From positions 744,001 to 808,000 of the forward strand of contig NZ_CP134228.1 in assembly GCF_031656215.1 (NCBI RefSeq): 64,000 nt of DNA, written 5' to 3'. Under the pieces are notes generated by a model that saw only the letters and a program-made list of their open reading frames with translations, was not told the origin of the DNA and ran no database searches. Shown piece after piece: positions 54,488 to 62,672 of this stretch. The position numbers and the translations under genes are program-made. The DNA is from Mesorhizobium koreense. Lineage in GTDB: Bacteria > Pseudomonadota > Alphaproteobacteria > Rhizobiales > Rhizobiaceae. Positions within the stretch are counted from its first letter, which is position 1. Each line of letters starts with the position of its first letter.

Positions 54488-54898
54488 ATGAGCACGAATC
54501 CCATTCATCGGGCGCTTCATCCGGCGGGATGGAAACCTGCCAAAGGCTACGCCAACGGCGTGGTGGCAAAGGGCCGCACCGTCTTTCTCGGCGGCCAGAT
54601 CGGCTGGACCGGCGAGCAGGTGTTCGAAACGGAGGATTTCATCGGCCAGATGCGGCAGGCGCTCGCGAATATCGTCGATATCCTGCGCGAGGCCGGCGGA
54701 CGGCCGGAGCACATCGTGCGCATGACCTGGTTCGTTACCGACAAGGCGGAGTATCTCGCCCGGCTCGACGAACTCGGCCAGGCCTATCGCGCCGTCATGG
54801 GCAAGCATTTCCCTGCCATGAGCGTGGTGCAGGTGGTGGCGCTCATGGAAGACGCGGCCAAGGTGGAGATAGAGGCGACCGCCGTCCTGCCGGAATGA
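54488..54898 (+). CDS. RidA/YjgF/Rid family protein (enamine/imine deaminase-like)
   Basis: A 136-residue Rid-superfamily protein. It has the family N-terminus (ALHPAGWKPAKGYANGVVAK), the GRTVFLGGQIGWTG beta strand, FIGQMRQALANIVDILREAG helix and the VVQVVALMEDAAKVEIEATA end. The catalytic Arg of RidA deaminases (the R in the late P-x-R-x2 segment) is not at the usual place: the segment reads FPAMSVVQV. Rid proteins hydrolyse enamines and imines, and related ones act on aminomuconate. As the last gene behind the anthranilate operon it could act on the aminated ring product. The start at 54488 follows GGAGAATCGC. Confidence 0.83.
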   Translation: MSTNPIHRALHPAGWKPAKGYANGVVAKGRTVFLGGQIGWTGEQVFETEDFIGQMRQALANIVDILREAGGRPEHIVRMTWFVTDKAEYLARLDELGQAYRAVMGKHFPAMSVVQVVALMEDAAKVEIEATAVLPE

Positions 54899-55152
54899 TT
54901 GCGGCGGTCCGCTGTCTGTTGCGACGGATAGAGGCGTTCGGCGCGATTGCTGTCCGGCAAACGACGAGACACCGTCAAATGCGGTGCATTCCGGTCAGTC
55001 CAAGGTAGCGTGCCTGGGTCCCGAAATCGGCTTTCAAGTTGCGAGCGTTCCGCTATGATCACGATAACTTTCAGCTTTTTATGGCCTGGGAGGAAATGAC
55101 AAACTGGAGACTTGCCGGAAAGTCCGGCTCGAAATCAGGGAGAATGCTTACC

Positions 55153-56367
55153 ATGTTGCGTCGCATAAAGACCGCGTTGATCGCGGGCGCCGCCATCGCG
55201 GCCTTTTCACAGGTCGCTCTTGCCGCTGACGTCAAAATCGCCGTGATCGGCGGCATCACCGGGCCGATCGAGAGCCTTGCGCCGCCGATCATCGCCAGCG
55301 GGAAATTCGTCTTCCAGCAGGTCAACGAGCAGGGCGGCTTCTGGAAGGACGGCACCAAAGCCGCCACGGTCGTGCTCGACGCGACCTGCGCCGACGCTAC
55401 CAAGGCGGCGGACGCCGGCGACCGCGCCGTCAACGTCGAGAAGGTCGTCGCCATCAATGGCGCGCAGTGCTCCGGCGCGGCGATCGCGGTCGCCAACAAC
55501 GCGGCCATTCCAGGCGGCGTGCTGACGATCTCGCCGTCCGCCACGTCACCGGCGCTAACGGCGTTGAAGGACAATGACCTCGTCTTCCGCACGGTTACCT
55601 CCGACGCCTATCAGGGCGAGGTGCTCGCCCATCTGATCATGTCGAAAGGCGTCAAGAATGTCGCCGTCACCTACGTCAACAACGACTACGGCAAGGGTTT
55701 CGCCGATTCCTTCGACAAGGCATTCAAGGAACTCGGCGGCACGGTAGCCGCCAGCCAGGCGCATGAAGACGGCAAGGCCGACTATCGCGCCGAGATCGGC
55801 AATCTGTCGGCGACAGGCGCCGATGCGCTGGTGGTACTCGCCTATGCCGACGGCTCCGGCCAGACGATCCTGCGCCAGGCGCTCGAAGGCGGCGATTTCA
55901 GCACCTTTTTCGGTGGCGACGGTATGGTCGCGGCCTCGCTGATCAAGAACGTGCCAGGCATCGAGGGCAAGATCACCTTCACCAAACCCTCCACGCCGAG
56001 TGGCGAGGGAAGGAAGCTGTATGAGGACATGATGAAGAAGGCCGGGCTCAACGCCGACGGCACCTTCGTCGCCAACTCCTATGACGCTTCCTTCATCATC
56101 GCCATGGCGATCGAGAAGGCCGGCAGCGCCGACCGCGCCAAGATCGCCAAGGCCGTCCGCGAGGTGACGACGGGAGAGGGCGAAACCGTCCTGCCGGGCG
56201 AATGGAAGAAGGCGAAGGAACTCATCGACGCGGGCAAGTCCGTGAAATATGAGGGCGCCACCGGCCTCATCACCTTCGACAAGAGCGGCGATGTGCCCGG
56301 CGTCTATCATGAGACCGTGCTCGCCGACGGCGGCGTCAAGGATCTCGGCCTGATCAAGATGCAATAG
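55153..56367 (+). CDS. Branched-chain amino acid-type ABC transporter substrate-binding protein
   Basis: A 404-residue exported binding protein (signal KTALIAGAAIAAFSQVALAA) of the Peripla_BP_6 type: VKIAVIGGITGPIESLAPPI, then a Cys-containing TCADATKAADAGDRAVN, NGAQCSGAAIAVANNA and VTYVNNDYGKGFADSFDKAF. The start at 55153 has AGGGAGA nine bases upstream; an ATG at 55144 is too close to it. No permease follows, so it could serve the SBP-less minus-strand Liv operon at 37019-40895 or another transporter. The 254 bases before it hold no clear feature. Confidence 0.85.
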   Translation: MLRRIKTALIAGAAIAAFSQVALAADVKIAVIGGITGPIESLAPPIIASGKFVFQQVNEQGGFWKDGTKAATVVLDATCADATKAADAGDRAVNVEKVVAINGAQCSGAAIAVANNAAIPGGVLTISPSATSPALTALKDNDLVFRTVTSDAYQGEVLAHLIMSKGVKNVAVTYVNNDYGKGFADSFDKAFKELGGTVAASQAHEDGKADYRAEIGNLSATGADALVVLAYADGSGQTILRQALEGGDFSTFFGGDGMVAASLIKNVPGIEGKITFTKPSTPSGEGRKLYEDMMKKAGLNADGTFVANSYDASFIIAMAIEKAGSADRAKIAKAVREVTTGEGETVLPGEWKKAKELIDAGKSVKYEGATGLITFDKSGDVPGVYHETVLADGGVKDLGLIKMQ

Positions 56368-56378
56368 ACTGCATCGAA

Positions 56379-56423
56379 GCAATTCCAGGAAAAGTGGGAA
56401 CCGGTTTTCCGTTCGGAATTGCG
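56379..56423. repeat. Short palindromic repeat of rhizobial type
   Basis: The outer bases CAATTCC (56380-56386) and GGAATTG (56415-56421) pair, and the inner AACCGGTTTTCC stretch pairs partly with GGAAAAGTGGG. Elements of this sequence style (AATTCC...AAACGGTTTTCC...GGAATTG) are widespread between genes in Mesorhizobium/Rhizobium genomes. It lies 12 bases after a binding-protein stop. Confidence 0.7.
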
Positions 56424-56451
56424 TGAAACCAAAATGATGAAGCATGTAGCA

Positions 56452-56488
56452 GCCCCCGGGACGGCAACGCCCCGGGGCGTTTCATTTC
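56452..56488 (+). terminator. Terminator after the binding-protein gene
   Basis: A GC-rich stem (GCCCCCGGG near 56452 with CCCGGGGC ending near 56479, one bulged C) is followed by GTTTCATTT. It lies 85 bases after the binding-protein stop and 65 before the amidohydrolase start, and is likely Rho-independent. Confidence 0.6.
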
Positions 56489-56552
56489 CGGATCCGGGAT
56501 ATTGCCCGCGGCCGGAGTATATGGTCCGGTAGGGGGATTGGAGGGAGAGGAA

Positions 56553-57749
56553 ATGCCGCGAGAGCTTGTGATCCGCAATGTCAGGCCGGCCGGCGCCAAG
56601 CCCGCGAACATATTGATTCGCGACGGTATTATCGCGGAAACGGATGCAGCGGATGACGCGTCCGGCGCTGAGAGGCTCGACGGCGAAGGCATGTTGCTGC
56701 TGCCTGGGCTGGTCGAAGCGCATACGCATCTCGACAAGACCCTTTGGGGCATGGGCTGGCTCGAACATACGGCCGGACCGGGCCTGATCGACAGGATCGA
56801 AAACGAGCGACGGGTGCGGCGCGAAACCGGCATCGATCCGGAGCGGCAGTCCGTCAGACTTGCCGCCCGGATGGTGAAAATGGGCACCACCCATATGCGC
56901 AGCCATGTCGATGTCGATACCGAGGTGGGACTCGCCGGGATCGAGGGCGTGATGGCCGCGCGCGAACGCCTCAAAGCGATTATCGACGTGGAGATCGTTG
57001 CCTTTCCCCAGTCCGGTTTGCTGGTTCGGCCGGGCACTCTCGAATTGGTCGACCGGGCTCTGGAACTGGGCGCGGAAGTGGTCGGCGGCCTGGATCCCTG
57101 TGCGATCGACCGCGATCCCAAGGGCCATCTCGATGCCGTCTTCGGCCTGGCCGGGAAGCATGGACGCCCGATCGACATTCATCTGCATGAGCCCGGTGAG
57201 ATGGGCGCCTTCTCGCTGGACCTGATCATCGAACGTACACATGCGCTCGGCATGCAGGGCAAAGTCACGGTGAGCCACGCCTTCTGCCTGGGCATGCCCG
57301 ATACCGCGCAGGTCGACAGGCTGATCGCCGCTCTTGCGAAGGAAGGTATCGCAATCATGACCACTGGCCCGTCCGCTTCTCCGGCGCCGCCGGTCAGGAA
57401 ATGCCTCGACGCCGGCGTCGTGGTCTCGGCCGGATCGGACGGAGTACGCGACAGTTGGACACCCTACGGCAATGGCGACATGCTCGAACGCGCGATGCTG
57501 GTGGGGCTGCGCAACGGCTTCCGCCGCGATGAGGATATCGAACTTGCGCTCGACGTCTGCACCTATGGCGGCGCCAGGACTCTGGGTCTTGAGAACTATG
57601 GGCTGTCCGTCGGCTGCGCGGCGGACCTGCTTCTCGTGCCGGGCGAGACGGTGGCCGAAGCGGTGATATCGCGCCCTGCCGACCGTACCGTCATCAAGCG
57701 CGGCAGGATCGTCGCCCGTCGCGGAGAACTGACCGGCCCTGTTAATTGA
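56553..57749 (+). CDS. Amidohydrolase family protein (cytosine deaminase-like)
   Basis: A 398-residue metal-dependent hydrolase of the amidohydrolase superfamily. The metal ligands are recognisable in order: EAHTHLDKTLWG near 61 (HxH), MRSHVDVD near 114, IDIHLHEPGE near 210, TVSHAFCLG near 243 and the Asp in VSAGSDGVRDSW near 307. The HTHLDKT and GSDGVRDSW forms match cytosine deaminase/N-isopropylammelide hydrolase-like enzymes. Substrate is unknown. Because a Liv-type binding protein lies upstream, the pair may process an imported N-containing heterocycle or amide. A strong ribosome site (GGAGGGAGAGG) precedes the ATG. Confidence 0.85.
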   Translation: MPRELVIRNVRPAGAKPANILIRDGIIAETDAADDASGAERLDGEGMLLLPGLVEAHTHLDKTLWGMGWLEHTAGPGLIDRIENERRVRRETGIDPERQSVRLAARMVKMGTTHMRSHVDVDTEVGLAGIEGVMAARERLKAIIDVEIVAFPQSGLLVRPGTLELVDRALELGAEVVGGLDPCAIDRDPKGHLDAVFGLAGKHGRPIDIHLHEPGEMGAFSLDLIIERTHALGMQGKVTVSHAFCLGMPDTAQVDRLIAALAKEGIAIMTTGPSASPAPPVRKCLDAGVVVSAGSDGVRDSWTPYGNGDMLERAMLVGLRNGFRRDEDIELALDVCTYGGARTLGLENYGLSVGCAADLLLVPGETVAEAVISRPADRTVIKRGRIVARRGELTGPVN

Positions 57750-57770
57750 TCGGGGCGGCCCATTGGCATG

Positions 57771-57800
57771 AAAAAACCGGCGTCAGCTTGCTGACACCGG
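57771..57800 (-). terminator. Rho-independent terminator on the minus strand
   Basis: Read on the minus strand, an eleven-pair stem (CCGGTGTCAGC with GCTGACGCCGG, one U-G pair) closes a two-base loop and is followed by six U residues. On the plus strand the same stem has a C-A mismatch and no U-tract, so the minus strand is the transcribed one. Confidence 0.75.
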
Positions 57801-57930
57801 CATATTTGTTGGGTTGCCGCCTTGAGGCCGGGTTTTGAAAAACCTGGCTGGTTCGATCCGGCCAAGGCCCCGTGGGCGGGGGGCTTGGGGTTTACGGAGC
57901 CAATGCCGGACCGAACCGTCTCAGGCAACA
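57771..57930 (-). ncRNA. Candidate structured small RNA of about 150-160 nt
   Basis: Upstream of the minus-strand terminator the sequence folds into a compact structure. A closing stem pairs GTTGCC-TGAG (near 57920-57929) with CTCA-AGGC-GGCAAC (near 57812-57826). A 13-pair stem pairs GGTTCGGTCCGGC with GCCGGATCGAACC (one G-U), topped by CCAAGCCCC/GGGGCCTTGG. A third hairpin is GCCAGGTTTTTCAAAACCCG-type (57829-57849). The G-U pairs become A-C mismatches on the other strand, which again supports the minus strand. No protein gene is in frame here on that strand. I cannot assign a known family; the 5' end is approximate. Confidence 0.6.
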
Positions 57931-58114
57931 AGCGGATGGTGGCCAGATATTGGGGCGTCAGCTTGGATAATATACGGCGGGAATGTGGCGGCGCATCACC
58001 AATTCCGACACGCTGTTCCGCTTTGTGACCGCAAGCCGCACCCTGCCGCCGGGGTTGATTTTCCCGGATGAACGCGCGAACGTGAACAAACCTGCTGAAC
58101 GGAAGGCATTCTAC

Positions 58115-58501
58115 ATGGTCGATCGGGGAGACGCCACGGAGGATGGGGAAGATTCCGCAATATTGATCCCGTTCCCCGAAGCCCGGCGGCGGCGTCTCGA
58201 AATGCCGGTCACCTTCGACCGCCGGGAGCTTGACCAGATCCTGCGCATCTATGGCCGCATGGTGGCCGCCGGCGAATGGCGCGATTACGCCATCGACCAT
58301 TTATCCGATCGCGCCGTGTTCTCCGTTTTCCGGCGGACGAGCGAGGTGCCGCTCTTCCAGATCGCCAAGATGCCCAAACTCGCACGCCGCCAGGGCGCTT
58401 TCGCGGTGATCGCGGCGGGCGGAATCATCCTGAAGCGCGGGCACGAGCTCGCCCGCGTGCTCGGCGTTTTCGACAGGACGCTGAAACTTGCCGAGGCCTG
58501 A
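58115..58501 (+). CDS. DUF2794 domain-containing protein
   Basis: A 128-residue protein of DUF2794, an alphaproteobacterial family of unknown function. The conserved core is MPVTFDRRELDQILRIYGRM, then VAAGEWRDYAIDHLSDRAVF, SVFRRTSEVPLFQIAKMPKL, and AVIAAGGIILKRGHELARVL. The start at 58115 has GGAAGG eight bases upstream; the frame extends to 57983 but that part overlaps the small-RNA promoter region and is not conserved. No signal or membrane segment is seen, so it is probably cytoplasmic. Confidence 0.88.
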   Translation: MVDRGDATEDGEDSAILIPFPEARRRRLEMPVTFDRRELDQILRIYGRMVAAGEWRDYAIDHLSDRAVFSVFRRTSEVPLFQIAKMPKLARRQGAFAVIAAGGIILKRGHELARVLGVFDRTLKLAEA

Positions 58502-58528
58502 ACGGCTTCGCTGCCGGACGGGGGATGC

Positions 58529-58840
58529 TCAGTTCACCAGTGCGATGGTGGAGGCGCCCGCCATCAGGGCCGAGATAACGATCAATACGCCGTAAACCTT
58601 CGGCATGTCGAAGAGCATGGCGTGTCCGGCGAACCAGGCCGCCGTGGCCGCTCCGAGCGCAAAGAGAAAGCCGTCGCGCTGCCTGTAGACAAGGCTCGCC
58701 GCCATGAGGCCGCAAATGATGACGGCGCCGAAGACGATCGCTATCGCTATCGCCGACCGGTCAAGATCGCCGCCAATGCCCGCCCCGAGCGGGTTGCTCG
58801 GGATGCTCGGCCACTCATAATTCGGATCATCGTCGCTCAT
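58529..58840 (-). CDS. Small hypothetical membrane protein
   Basis: A 103-residue protein with a Pro/Asp-rich hydrophilic start (MSDDDPNYEWPSIPSNPLG) and three hydrophobic segments (about 30-50, 56-74 and 81-100: SAIAIAIVFGAVIICGLMAA, GFLFALGAATAAWFAGHAML, VYGVLIVISALMAGASTIAL). I do not recognise a family. The ATG at 58840 follows GGAGGGACAGG; the frame continues 19 codons upstream without support. It converges on the DUF2794 gene. The 275-base region 58841-59115 before the MFS gene holds no further gene; a TATAAA near 59052 is the only promoter-like element I noticed. Confidence 0.7.
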   Translation of the reverse strand: MSDDDPNYEWPSIPSNPLGAGIGGDLDRSAIAIAIVFGAVIICGLMAASLVYRQRDGFLFALGAATAAWFAGHAMLFDMPKVYGVLIVISALMAGASTIALVN

Positions 58841-59115
58841 GCCTGTCCCTCCGAAAGGAGCCTGGCGCACAAAAGCATCGCGCCGCGCCACAGGCAAGTG
58901 GCAGTTATGACACCATCCGCCAGGAAAATGTCGTAGCCGACGCCATGGGCTTTTATTGGAGGCAGTGAACCGAAGCTGACGATATCAAGAATGGCACTGG
59001 TTTGCCTCGCGCTTGCTTCGGGCTGCTGGCACAAGACATGCCCGCAACAGATATAAAAGCCGATGCGCTTTCCGATTCATTGCGGTAGGCGGAATCAGCA
59101 GTATTCTGAGATTTC

Positions 59116-60357
59116 ATGGACCGACCCCTCCATCAATCGCGCGCCGAACGATACGCGGCGTTCCGCCACCGGGCCTATCTGCGATTCTGGACGGCCCGGC
59201 TGCTCACCACATTCGCCACGCAGGTCGTTTCGGTCGCCGTCGGCTGGCAGATGTACGATCTGACGCGCGATCCCTTCGATCTCGGCCTGGTCGGGATCGT
59301 GCAGTTCCTGCCTTCGCTCATACTCTTCCTGGTGACGGGCATCGTCGCCGACCGTTTCGGCCGCCGGATCATCATGGGCCTCGCCGGCCTTCTCGAGGCC
59401 GCCTGCGCGGCGGCGCTTCTGCTCTTGACATGGAGCGGAGCGATCTCGGCGGCGCTGATCTTCGCCGTTCTTGCCGTGTTCGGCGTCGCCCGCGCCTTCT
59501 TCTCGCCGGCATCGGCCTCGCTGGTCGCCAATCTCGTGCCGGAGGAGGATTTCGCCAACGCCGTCGCCTGGAATTCCTCGGCCTGGCAGGTCGCCACCAT
59601 CGCAGGACCCACCGCCGGCGGTCTGCTCTACGGCATCTCGCCTGTCATCGCCTTCGCGACCGCGGCGAGCATGATGGCGGCCGGTGGCCTGCTTGCGCTT
59701 TCCATTCCGAAACCCGCGCAGCAGAGCCAGGCGGAAAAGCCCTCGCTCGATATGCTCTTCGCCGGTTTCCGCTATATCAGGGCCGAAAAGGTCGTGCTGG
59801 GCGCCATTTCGCTCGATCTCTTCGCCGTTCTCCTCGGCGGCGCTGTTGCCCTGCTGCCGGTCTATGCCCGCGACATCCTCGATCTCGGACCATGGGGCCT
59901 CGGCCTCTTGCGCTCGGCTCCAGGCGTCGGCTCGCTTGCGGTTGCGGTGTGGCTCGCCGGCCATCCGGTGCGCGACCGTGCCGGCGCCATCATGTTCGTC
60001 GGCGTGGGGCTGTTCGGCCTGTTCACCACGCTATTCGGCCTGTCCACGATCACCTGGCTGTCGGTTGCGACGCTGGCGCTTATCGGCGCCGCCGACATGG
60101 TCAGCGTCTATGTCCGCGAGACATTGATCCAGCTATGGACGCCCGATCATCTGCGCGGCCGGGTCAACGCAGTGAACATGGTCTTCGTCGGAGCGTCGAA
60201 CGAGGTCGGCGAGTTCCGGGCCGGCACCATGGCGGCCTTGATCGGCACGGTTCCGGCGGTAGTGGTCGGCGGCATCGGCGCGATCGCGGTCGCCGGGCTG
60301 TGGGCCGGCCTTTTCCCGGCGTTGCGCAAAGTACGCCATCTCGACGGGCGCGCCTGA
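59116..60357 (+). CDS. MFS transporter (EntS/enterobactin exporter-like)
   Basis: A 413-residue major facilitator protein with 12 hydrophobic segments. The first loop motif is seen as GIVADRFGRRIIMGLAGLLE near 73-92, and the N-terminal FRHRAYLRFWTARLLTTFAT is typical of the EntS/DHA3 group, whose members export drugs or siderophores. No siderophore genes lie nearby, so the substrate is unknown. The later DHLRGRVNAVNMVFVGASNE segment is also characteristic of this group. It is a single gene that converges on terB. Confidence 0.88.
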   Translation: MDRPLHQSRAERYAAFRHRAYLRFWTARLLTTFATQVVSVAVGWQMYDLTRDPFDLGLVGIVQFLPSLILFLVTGIVADRFGRRIIMGLAGLLEAACAAALLLLTWSGAISAALIFAVLAVFGVARAFFSPASASLVANLVPEEDFANAVAWNSSAWQVATIAGPTAGGLLYGISPVIAFATAASMMAAGGLLALSIPKPAQQSQAEKPSLDMLFAGFRYIRAEKVVLGAISLDLFAVLLGGAVALLPVYARDILDLGPWGLGLLRSAPGVGSLAVAVWLAGHPVRDRAGAIMFVGVGLFGLFTTLFGLSTITWLSVATLALIGAADMVSVYVRETLIQLWTPDHLRGRVNAVNMVFVGASNEVGEFRAGTMAALIGTVPAVVVGGIGAIAVAGLWAGLFPALRKVRHLDGRA

Positions 60358-60375
60358 CGGTTTTTCAAGCGTCTC

Positions 60376-60861
60376 TCAATCGTCGCCGGCCTTGCCGCGT
60401 GTCCCCGGATGCCGGTCCTGGACAAGCTGGCGCAGCGCGATCCGCTCGTGGCTGTCGACGCCGATCAGCTCCGCGACGCGCCAGACGATATTGTCTTCCA
60501 GTTCATGCAGCTCGCCATCCGCATAGACGATTTCCCACATGATCTTCACGAACTCCACGCAGCCTTCGCGGGTGAGGCTGCGCTTCAGGACGCTGGTGAA
60601 GGCATAGAGGTCGATCGCCTCCCGGTCGGCTTCCTCGCCGGCCCGCACGAGTTCGTCGAGTTTGGAGCCGGAAAGCCCATAGGCCTCCGCCAGAAGGGCC
60701 TTCAGCCTGGTGTTCTCCACCTCCCGCCGGTCGCCGTCGGCGTCCATGACGTGGAACATCAGCGCGGCTGCCGCGACCTTCGGGTCGTCGGCCGTGAGTG
60801 TCTTCCGGCCGGGCTTGTTGCCGGGGAGATCGCCAAGGAATTCGAGAAGTCGGTCGAACAT
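60376..60861 (-). CDS. TerB family protein
   Basis: A 161-residue alpha-helical protein of the TerB (tellurite resistance protein B/DjlA-like) family. It has AAALMFHVMDADGDRREVEN and VEFVKIMWEIVYADGELHEL, the paired acidic A-D-G-E/D-G-D segments that give the TerB helical bundle and its metal-binding surface. Other ter genes are absent, so a tellurite role is unlikely. In Hyphomicrobiales this gene usually sits next to hemY, as it does here, which suggests conserved co-location more than a proven link. The gap to hemY is 121 bases. Confidence 0.87.
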   Translation of the reverse strand: MFDRLLEFLGDLPGNKPGRKTLTADDPKVAAAALMFHVMDADGDRREVENTRLKALLAEAYGLSGSKLDELVRAGEEADREAIDLYAFTSVLKRSLTREGCVEFVKIMWEIVYADGELHELEDNIVWRVAELIGVDSHERIALRQLVQDRHPGTRGKAGDD

Positions 60862-60982
60862 GCAGGAAAGGAACCTGTAGGTTTATCGATCGTGGCGGAT
60901 AGGCTGCCTTATGAAGCTGGCGGGTCGGGAGAACATCTAGAGCGGTTTTCGGCCGAATGGAACCTTGCCGCCTGACGGAGGA

Positions 60983-62665
60983 TCAGAACAGCCGGAATCT
61001 GCCCGGCGCCGTCCCGTCTTCCTCCTCCGCATCCTTCACGCCCGGATCGTCCGGCGGCGGTGGGATGCGCGCCTCGCGTTCCTCCTCGCGATCGGCGGAA
61101 GAGCGATGCGAGCGGCGATCCACCGGAGCGGCATCGACCTTGCCGGTATCGGCCTTTTCCGTATGGACTGGAGGTGTCTTGGTCTTCACCTTGCCGTCGC
61201 CAGGCGCAGACGCGACCTCCTCGGCCGGAATGCTCTTCGCGGTGCCTTCCGGCTCCGCCTCTCCGTCTTTCGCCATCGTCCCGATTTCCACGACCTTCGC
61301 ATCGATGGCCGACGGCGGCTCGGTTGCTTTATTGAGTACCGGTGGCTCCAGCAGGTCCGGTTCGATGACCTGACCCAGACGCTCGGGCGGCTCCCGCCAT
61401 TCGAAGGCATCGAGCCTGCCGGTCACCGGCGAGACCGGCGCCCATTGTTCGGACACGACGCCGTCCGCTTCCCACACCGGGTCGCGCGGCGCCCGCACCG
61501 CGCGCGCCAGCCAGGCGCGGACGCGGCCCTGGTCGCCGGTCTCCGCCTCCTCGATGTCGGCACGCAGCAGATACGCGCCCTCACGAGGCTGCTGCCTGAT
61601 CGCAGCGTCCGCCTCTTCGCGCGCCAGCCTGAATTCGCCGGCATCGAGTGCCGCGCGCGCTATCGTGAGCGAGGATTCGGGGTTGTTCTGCCTGAGCGAG
61701 GCGAGTTTTTTCGCCCGCGCGAGCCGGTCGCGGGTCGAGTCGCCCGGACGCGCCTGCACATAGACGTCCGCGACCTGAGGATGCGCCGTCTTCTTCCACG
61801 CGGCTTCGAGGATCTTCGCGCCGCGTCTCAAATCGTCCTGCCGGAACAGCGCTTTCGCCGCCGTTACCGCTGCCGGCACGAAATCCGGCTCCAGCCGGTG
61901 CGCTTCGAGCGCCGCAGTCTTCGCGGCGGTCGGCTCGGCGTCGAGCACCGACATCGCCTTTGCCGTCAACAGCACCGCGCGGCGGCGATTGGCCGTCTTC
62001 TTCTCGACCTGGCCGACCGCGCGCTGCGTATCGAGCAGTTTCAGCGCGCCGTCCCAATCGCCTTCCTCGGCCTTCTCCTCCAGCGTAGCCTCGGCGGCCC
62101 AGATGAGCTGCGGCGCGAGCGACACGGCTTCGGCTGCATAATGGCGCTGGGCATTTCGGTCGCCGAGACGTTCGGCCTCTCGGTAAAGTCCGTGCAGCGC
62201 CAGCGGACGAAGCTCGGGATCGTCGAGCATCGCCTCGAATTTCTTGCGGGCCGCTGCATGATCGCCTTCAAGCAGCAGCGTCTGCGCCTCCAGAAGATGG
62301 ATGAGCGGCTTCTGATCGGCGCTGATCAGCTTCACCGCCTGCTTGTTCATCTGCCTGGCGCGCGACAGATCGCCGGCGCCGGCCGCGATGATGCCGGTCG
62401 ACAGCGACTGGTAGCCCCGGTCACGCCGCCGCGCCCGGAAATGCCGCGCCATCGCATAAGGGCTGTTCCAAATACTCTTCAGGAGCCACCAGAGGATCAT
62501 CACCGCTGCAACGATGGCGACCACGACCACCGCCGCGACCATCAGCGTCACCTCGTATTGATATCCGCCGAAGGTAACGACGAGGTCGCCCGGCCGGTCG
62601 GCCAGCCAGGAAAAGCCGATGCCGAGCGCGAGAACGACGAGGAGGAAGAAAAAGACCCGGACCAT
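60983..62665 (-). CDS. hemY: HemY N-terminal domain-containing protein
   Basis: A 560-residue inner-membrane protein of the proteobacterial HemY family (not the Bacillus oxidase of the same name). Two N-terminal membrane segments (VFFFLLVVLALGIGFSWLA; EVTLMVAAVVVVAIVAAVM) precede a tetratricopeptide-like domain (about 90-400: SRARQMNKQAVKLISADQKP, LEAQTLLLEGDHAAARKKFE and similar). The tail (about 420-560) is long, acidic, Pro/Glu/Lys-rich and probably disordered. HemY has been linked to haem synthesis only by gene position. It is seven bases downstream of the mitofilin-like gene, forming an operon that usually begins with hemC and hemD. Confidence 0.9.
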   Translation of the reverse strand: MVRVFFFLLVVLALGIGFSWLADRPGDLVVTFGGYQYEVTLMVAAVVVVAIVAAVMILWWLLKSIWNSPYAMARHFRARRRDRGYQSLSTGIIAAGAGDLSRARQMNKQAVKLISADQKPLIHLLEAQTLLLEGDHAAARKKFEAMLDDPELRPLALHGLYREAERLGDRNAQRHYAAEAVSLAPQLIWAAEATLEEKAEEGDWDGALKLLDTQRAVGQVEKKTANRRRAVLLTAKAMSVLDAEPTAAKTAALEAHRLEPDFVPAAVTAAKALFRQDDLRRGAKILEAAWKKTAHPQVADVYVQARPGDSTRDRLARAKKLASLRQNNPESSLTIARAALDAGEFRLAREEADAAIRQQPREGAYLLRADIEEAETGDQGRVRAWLARAVRAPRDPVWEADGVVSEQWAPVSPVTGRLDAFEWREPPERLGQVIEPDLLEPPVLNKATEPPSAIDAKVVEIGTMAKDGEAEPEGTAKSIPAEEVASAPGDGKVKTKTPPVHTEKADTGKVDAAPVDRRSHRSSADREEEREARIPPPPDDPGVKDAEEEDGTAPGRFRLF

Positions 62666-62672
62666 CAGCCGT

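Noticed and set aside
57841-57866. tRNA or tmRNA T-arm (GGTTCGATCC)
   Set aside because: The sequence belongs to the plus strand of a longer stem; there is no anticodon arm, acceptor stem or CCA, and strand evidence favours the minus strand.
57771-57930. 6S RNA or SRP RNA
   Set aside because: The fold lacks a central 6S-type bubble that I could define and the conserved SRP tip sequence. No family name was assigned.
58841-59115. A 65-residue minus-strand frame before the MFS gene
   Set aside because: No ribosome site or conservation features; composition is not gene-like.
60376-60861. Tellurite resistance locus
   Set aside because: Only a TerB-like gene is present, without terC, terD or terZ. 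Its location by hemY is a normal arrangement in this order.
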